From Syntrophomonas sp. UBA5432 (GTDB lineage: Bacteria > Bacillota > Syntrophomonadia > Syntrophomonadales > Syntrophomonadaceae), in assembly GCA_002424365.1 (NCBI GenBank), contig DIRQ01000120.1, positions 20,268 to 31,143 on the forward strand: a DNA stretch of 10,876 bases. The letters are read 5' to 3'. The position numbers were made by a program, and so were the translations under genes. Below, in pieces: positions 7,990 to 10,876 of this stretch (position 1 is the first letter of the stretch; each line of letters starts with the position of its first letter). Under the pieces are notes generated by a model. The model saw nothing but the letters and a program-made list of their open reading frames with translations. It searched no databases and was not told the DNA's origin.

Positions 7990-8087
7990 GTGTCATGGGA
8001 AAACCCCGGCACTCAGCTCTATCTTCAGGTAGATTAAGAGTAATTCGTTTCTGCTGAGTGCGAGGGTACACGCGGTCCTTTTGACAC
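7990..8087 (-). ncRNA. Unassigned structured RNA candidate (small RNA or riboswitch-like leader)
   Basis: Read on the minus strand, about 98 nt fold into one long irregular stem. Basal helix GTGTCA/TGACAC (8087-8082 with 7995-7990). Next comes an inner region pairing ACCCT with GGGGT, with a 5' bulge ACCGCGTGT. Then a perfect 9-bp helix GCACTCAGC/GCTGAGTGC (8061-8053 with 8017-8009). The apical hairpin is CTCT-TA-ATCT closed over ACCTGA. An intrinsic terminator follows six bases later. A plausible promoter precedes it, TTAACC (8122-8117), 18 bp, AATAAT (8098-8093), with predicted start at about 8086, right at the first base of the basal helix. I compared the conserved cores I remember for c-di-GMP-I/II, c-di-AMP, T-box, SAM, cobalamin, lysine, SRP and 6S RNAs and found no convincing match. 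Strand is assigned from terminator and promoter; inverted repeats alone would fold on both strands. Confidence 0.45.
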
Positions 8088-8092
8088 AAAAA

Positions 8093-8122
8093 ATTATTAA
8101 ATGCTATTTAGTATTGGGTTAA
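8093..8122 (-). promoter_or_regulatory. Possible promoter of the structured RNA
   Basis: Minus-strand TTAACC (8122-8117, four of six) and AATAAT (8098-8093, five of six) are spaced by 18 bp. Predicted initiation at about 8086 coincides with the base of the RNA stem. It lies in the short gap after the peptidase stop codon. Weak -35, so tentative. Confidence 0.3.
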
Positions 8123-8142
8123 GTATAGATAATAACAGTTTT

Positions 8143-9408
8143 CTATTTTATAACCTCATAATGCATGGAATCACTATAAGAATTACCCCAGCTAAATCCA
8201 GCCGGCTTAAATGCTTTTATCCATAGTATATAATTAGGGTCATTAGGCTCCCGAGCAGGGTTAACATACCTGAAGTGATTAGCCGCATTAATGTCTATTG
8301 CAGTTCCCCAGGAATGGTTGCTCAATCCTTTACTGGGATTCCAGTTCACATGCCTGGGAACAAAGGTCCCATCCATAGTCTTTACCAGGCTTAACAAAGA
8401 TACCCGCTTACCGTTAATAGTGGCAGTACCATTTTGTATATATGTAAAGGCTTGAATAAAATTATCTTTGGCTTCTTTATGTACCTGTACGTATCGGTTT
8501 ATACCCGGTAGTTTAATGGTTACAATGTTTTCCGCAATCCACTGCGGGTCAATTTCAATTCTCCCCCCACTGGTGTCCCGGTAGTAAAACTGTCCAAATA
8601 ATCCGTTGTATTTACTTAACTTGGGATACTTACTATTGTTAGTATGATTTACTCCTCGGGATGGTGTTGACACCGTTTTGGTTGGAGCAGCGGCTATCTT
8701 GCTAATAGCAGAAGTATTAACCACGACCTGGTTGACCTTTTTTAAATCCTCTTTAACGGTAAGGGTTATAGTCTTTTCATCTGTCTTTACTCCATCATCA
8801 GCAGTTGCTTTTAATACGTACTTTCCGGGGTTTACAGCGCTGGTATCCCAGTTGTAGTTTAATAAGCCATTGTCCGCCTTCTTCTTCGAAGTATTATTTA
8901 TGTATAACTCCATGGCCTTAACCTTTTTATCATCTGTAGCTGAGGCCGCTATCTCAACTACTTCCCCCTGGGTAATAATCAGGTTATCTCCCGGACTGGT
9001 TATGGAAACTACCGGAGGAGCATTATATTTTACGGGCACAGTAAAGCTTTTGATATCACCATAAGCAGTACCTTTAGCATTAACCGCAAAGGCTCTATAA
9101 TAGTACGTTGCCCCTTCCCTTAATCCCTTAATGGTAGTAGAAAAAGGTTTGTTGGCATTAATAGTTCCAGTTAGAGTCTCCTCTTGATCCAGACCCTGGC
9201 TTGTCCCCCACCTGAACCCATAATGAGTGATATTTTTACCCCCTGTGTTATGTATTATACCCTCCAAGGTAGCCCTGTCCTGTTCTATATGTACCTGGGC
9301 TGTATCTACGATAGGCTTTGCTGTCAAGTAAATCGACTTTATACTAAAAACTGATATTAACAATATCAGTACACCAATTACCATACTTAAGCTAAATTTC
9401 TTGTTCAT
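8143..9408 (-). CDS. Membrane-anchored or secreted M15-family peptidoglycan peptidase with FN3/Ig-like domains
   Basis: 421 residues from the ATG at 9408. N-terminus MNKK plus a hydrophobic run (about 7-24) is a signal peptide or uncleaved anchor; there is no lipobox. Residues ~35-123 resemble an FN3-like module (YGFRWGTS; GATYYYRAFAVNAKGTAYG). Residues ~132-219 form an Ig/cadherin-like module (PPVVSITSPGD ... YVLKATADDGVKTDEKTITLTV). A Thr/Ser/Asn linker leads to the catalytic domain (~295-421) of M15_4/M15C type: VPRHVNW (R352), LSNHSWGTAIDIN with zinc ligands H365 and D372, and MHYE with ligand H416 and catalytic E418. Likely a D-Ala-D-Ala carboxypeptidase or an L-Ala-D-Glu endopeptidase acting on wall stem peptides outside the membrane; motifs do not separate these. 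The start is the ATG with GAGGA eight bases upstream; the in-frame GTG at 9423 is part of that ribosome site. Monocistronic, with its own promoter. Confidence 0.9.
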   Translation of the reverse strand: MNKKFSLSMVIGVLILLISVFSIKSIYLTAKPIVDTAQVHIEQDRATLEGIIHNTGGKNITHYGFRWGTSQGLDQEETLTGTINANKPFSTTIKGLREGATYYYRAFAVNAKGTAYGDIKSFTVPVKYNAPPVVSITSPGDNLIITQGEVVEIAASATDDKKVKAMELYINNTSKKKADNGLLNYNWDTSAVNPGKYVLKATADDGVKTDEKTITLTVKEDLKKVNQVVVNTSAISKIAAAPTKTVSTPSRGVNHTNNSKYPKLSKYNGLFGQFYYRDTSGGRIEIDPQWIAENIVTIKLPGINRYVQVHKEAKDNFIQAFTYIQNGTATINGKRVSLLSLVKTMDGTFVPRHVNWNPSKGLSNHSWGTAIDINAANHFRYVNPAREPNDPNYILWIKAFKPAGFSWGNSYSDSMHYEVIK

Positions 9409-9508
9409 AATATTAGTCCTCACAAAAATATTCCTTACCGCATCAGTTCTACAACTTTAGTGCCTCCCAATTCCACCCCTTCCTTTTCATTGCTAAGCTA
9501 TACATAAA

Positions 9509-9538
9509 ATTCTATCGGTTACAGCTAAACCTCGTCAA
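9509..9538 (-). promoter_or_regulatory. Sigma-A-type promoter of the M15 peptidase gene
   Basis: Minus-strand TTGACG (9538-9533, five of six) and TAGAAT (9514-9509, five of six) are 18 bp apart. Initiation near 9502 gives a leader of about 94 nt, which is purine-rich and contains no fold I trust. It lies downstream of the terminator of the SLH gene, so the peptidase is an independent transcription unit. Confidence 0.6.
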
Positions 9539-9587
9539 AGGTAATATAAGCCAAGGTGCAATAGTGCCTCTGTATCTATTTCCCACC

Positions 9588-9620
9588 AAAAAAAGCTCCC
9601 GCCAAAATTAGCGGGAGCTT
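9588..9620 (-). terminator. Intrinsic terminator of the SLH-protein gene
   Basis: Minus-strand hairpin AAGCTCCCGC, eight-base loop TAATTTTG, GCGGGAGCTT: ten perfect pairs, followed by further T residues to 9588. It starts 14 bases after the stop codon of the SLH protein. No T-run on the plus strand, so it is one-directional. Confidence 0.95.
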
Positions 9621-9633
9621 AACATACTAAATA

Positions 9634-10866
9634 TTATGCGTCTGGATTCTGGGTATTATCATCCGAACTATCGGGCGTATCATTTTCGGTCTCAGTTTCG
9701 GTATTCTCGGTATCAGTCTCAGTCTCATCAGTTGATGTGTTATCATCTTCTATGGGGTCTGTAGTATCGTTGTTTTCACTATCTTCATCAGGTACGGTTG
9801 ATTCGTCTTCAGACTGATCCCCATCCTCCTCTTCTTCATCTTCTATATTTTCCACTATATTGGCCAGCATAGCAGCCATTTGTGCCCTGGTAATAGAACT
9901 ATTGGGGTTGAATTTACCGTCTGGAGTTCCGGTAATAACCCCAGCTTCTTTAAGTGCTAATATGTAACCTACGTCTTCAGGAGATATTTTAATACTATCG
10001 GTAAATGCCCCTTCATCCACTTCTACTGGTTCCAGTTCCAGTGCTTTGGCTAACATTACTGCCACCTGGGCTCTACTGGCCTGAACCTCACTGTGAAAGC
10101 GGTTGATGTTTATTACTTTCATCTTGGCGGCTTTACGAGCCTGGTTTTTGGCCCATCCAGGCACATCACCAGTATTTTCATCTTCATCGCTTATGCTATC
10201 ATCATCTTCAGTGTTCTCATCAGTGGTTTCGTTATCGGTCTCATCAATCTGGCCTTCATCGGTGTTTTCATCTTCGGTAGTTATTTCATCAACATCGCTC
10301 TCGTCAGTTACACTGTCGTCATTAATGATTTCGGCCAGATTTACTACCATTACCATGGCTTCGACCTGACTTACGACCGCATCCGGATTGAAACTTCCAT
10401 CTTCATATCCCTGAATTAATCCGAGTTTCTGTACCTTTTGAATGCTTTTTTGAGCCCAGTGACCTTCAGCATCCTTAAACTGCTTTTTAACTGTCTTTAC
10501 TTCCCTTGATTGCAGACGCTTCTGTACTACTTCTTTATTTCCGCGCGTTAAATCTACTCCATCCGTAACCTTTTTGCCAGATTTTACTTTGGACTCTTTT
10601 TTGCTCTGCCCCCGGTTGTTAGAATCAGTCTTGTCCTTAGCTTTATCCTTTACAGCGCCACTTTCCTTGCTCGAATTAGACTGTCCCTGCCCCTTATTGG
10701 ATTTTTCAGCTCCTACAGATGAACCTTTTCCACTGGAGCTGCTGGAAACCGCAGAGCCTTTTCCTCCTCCAGAAGATTTCCCCCCGCCGCTTTTTGCCAT
10801 AACAGGGGTTATCACCAATGCCACACTTAATATAAGCGCTAAAAACATACATCCTAATCTCTTCAT
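9634..10866 (-). CDS. Secreted S-layer homology (SLH) domain protein with acidic insert and tail
   Basis: 410 residues. The signal peptide MKRLGCMFLALILSVALV... ends with PVMA, probable cleavage before KSGGGK (~24/25). Residues 25-128 are low-complexity Gly/Ser then Lys/Ser/Gln-rich and strongly basic. Three SLH-like repeats follow: ~130-180 (FKDAEGHWAQKSIQKVQKLGLIQGYEDGSFNPD), ~235-280 (VPGWAKNQARKAAKMKVI ... SRAQVAVMLAKAL; degenerate) and ~288-340 (FTDS ... GVITGTPDGKFNPNSSITRAQMAAMLANI). An acidic Asp/Glu/Thr insert of about 53 residues splits repeats 1 and 2, and a similar acidic tail (~341-410) ends the protein. SLH triplets bind pyruvylated secondary wall polymers, so it is likely a non-catalytic wall-attached surface protein; no enzymatic domain is seen. 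Start: the ATG at 10866 has AGGA six bases upstream at the very window edge; the in-frame TTG at 10872 falls in that spacer. The promoter is outside the window. Confidence 0.92.
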   Translation of the reverse strand: MKRLGCMFLALILSVALVITPVMAKSGGGKSSGGGKGSAVSSSSSGKGSSVGAEKSNKGQGQSNSSKESGAVKDKAKDKTDSNNRGQSKKESKVKSGKKVTDGVDLTRGNKEVVQKRLQSREVKTVKKQFKDAEGHWAQKSIQKVQKLGLIQGYEDGSFNPDAVVSQVEAMVMVVNLAEIINDDSVTDESDVDEITTEDENTDEGQIDETDNETTDENTEDDDSISDEDENTGDVPGWAKNQARKAAKMKVININRFHSEVQASRAQVAVMLAKALELEPVEVDEGAFTDSIKISPEDVGYILALKEAGVITGTPDGKFNPNSSITRAQMAAMLANIVENIEDEEEEDGDQSEDESTVPDEDSENNDTTDPIEDDNTSTDETETDTENTETETENDTPDSSDDNTQNPDA

Positions 10867-10876
10867 AAACAATCCT

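Noticed and set aside
8061..8079. Plus-strand GAGGGTACACGCGGTCC resembling the T-box motif AGGGTGGnACCGCG
   Set aside because: Spacing and central bases differ, no stem I or specifier region is visible, no plus-strand terminator or amino-acid gene follows, and the local terminator is on the minus strand.
7990..8087. Structured RNA as a c-di-GMP riboswitch, attractive because of the nearby cyclase
   Set aside because: I could not find the conserved GEMM-I core (such as the GCAAAGC-type segment) or the c-di-GMP-II core on either strand.
9406..9423. Alternative GTG start of the peptidase (and similar GTG/TTG starts at 2264, 3510 and 10872)
   Set aside because: In each case the alternative codon falls inside or against the Shine-Dalgarno sequence of the downstream in-frame ATG, which also gives the family-typical N-terminus.
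10093..10419. Two overlapping plus-strand ORFs (Ser/Val-rich and Phe/Ile-rich) opposite the SLH gene
   Set aside because: They mirror the Asp/Glu/Thr codon repeats of the acidic insert on the other strand; no ribosome sites, and composition is explained by the antisense of GAT/GAA/ACT codons.

Overview
The window reads as a chromosomal segment of a Firmicute, most likely an anaerobic Clostridia/Peptococcaceae-type bacterium. This is inferred from strong AGGAGG-type ribosome binding sites, an S-layer-homology (SLH) protein, moderate-to-low GC and U-tailed terminators; no rRNA or other taxonomic marker is present. All six supported genes lie on the minus strand, so transcription runs from high to low coordinates. 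The theme is the cell envelope and its control.

From right to left (transcription order): (1) a secreted SLH-domain protein with a basic N-terminal half and very acidic insert and tail (9634-10866), closed by a textbook terminator (9588-9620). (2) A membrane-anchored or secreted M15-type peptidoglycan peptidase with two Ig/FN3-like domains (8143-9408), with its own sigma-A-like promoter and a leader of about 94 nt. (3) A 273-nt intergenic stretch containing a compact predicted RNA fold followed directly by an intrinsic terminator, then an inverted repeat next to the following gene. (4) A very large soluble hybrid histidine kinase with five PAS domains, GAF, HisKA, HATPase, two REC domains and HPt (3541-7869). 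(5) Only 39 nt downstream, a PleD-like REC-GGDEF diguanylate cyclase with intact active site and I-site (2593-3501). (6) A 340-nt AT-rich regulatory gap with perfect TATAAT boxes and two short perfect palindromes, one filling the spacer of a promoter. (7) manC (GDP-mannose pyrophosphorylase, 1182-2252). (8) The first 364 codons of a phosphomannomutase/phosphoglucomutase (1-1094), which runs off the left edge.

A plausible working model (inference) is as follows. The soluble kinase integrates intracellular signals and passes phosphate H828 > D1117/D1261 > H1396 > D52 of the adjacent cyclase, raising c-di-GMP. The neighbouring manC-manB pair supplies GDP-mannose for surface glycan or exopolysaccharide. 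The peptidase and the SLH protein act on or attach to the wall. No mobile elements, tRNAs, rRNAs or CRISPR arrays were seen. The most interesting unexplained item is the structured RNA plus terminator at 7958-8087, upstream of the kinase-cyclase operon, which I could not assign to a known RNA family.
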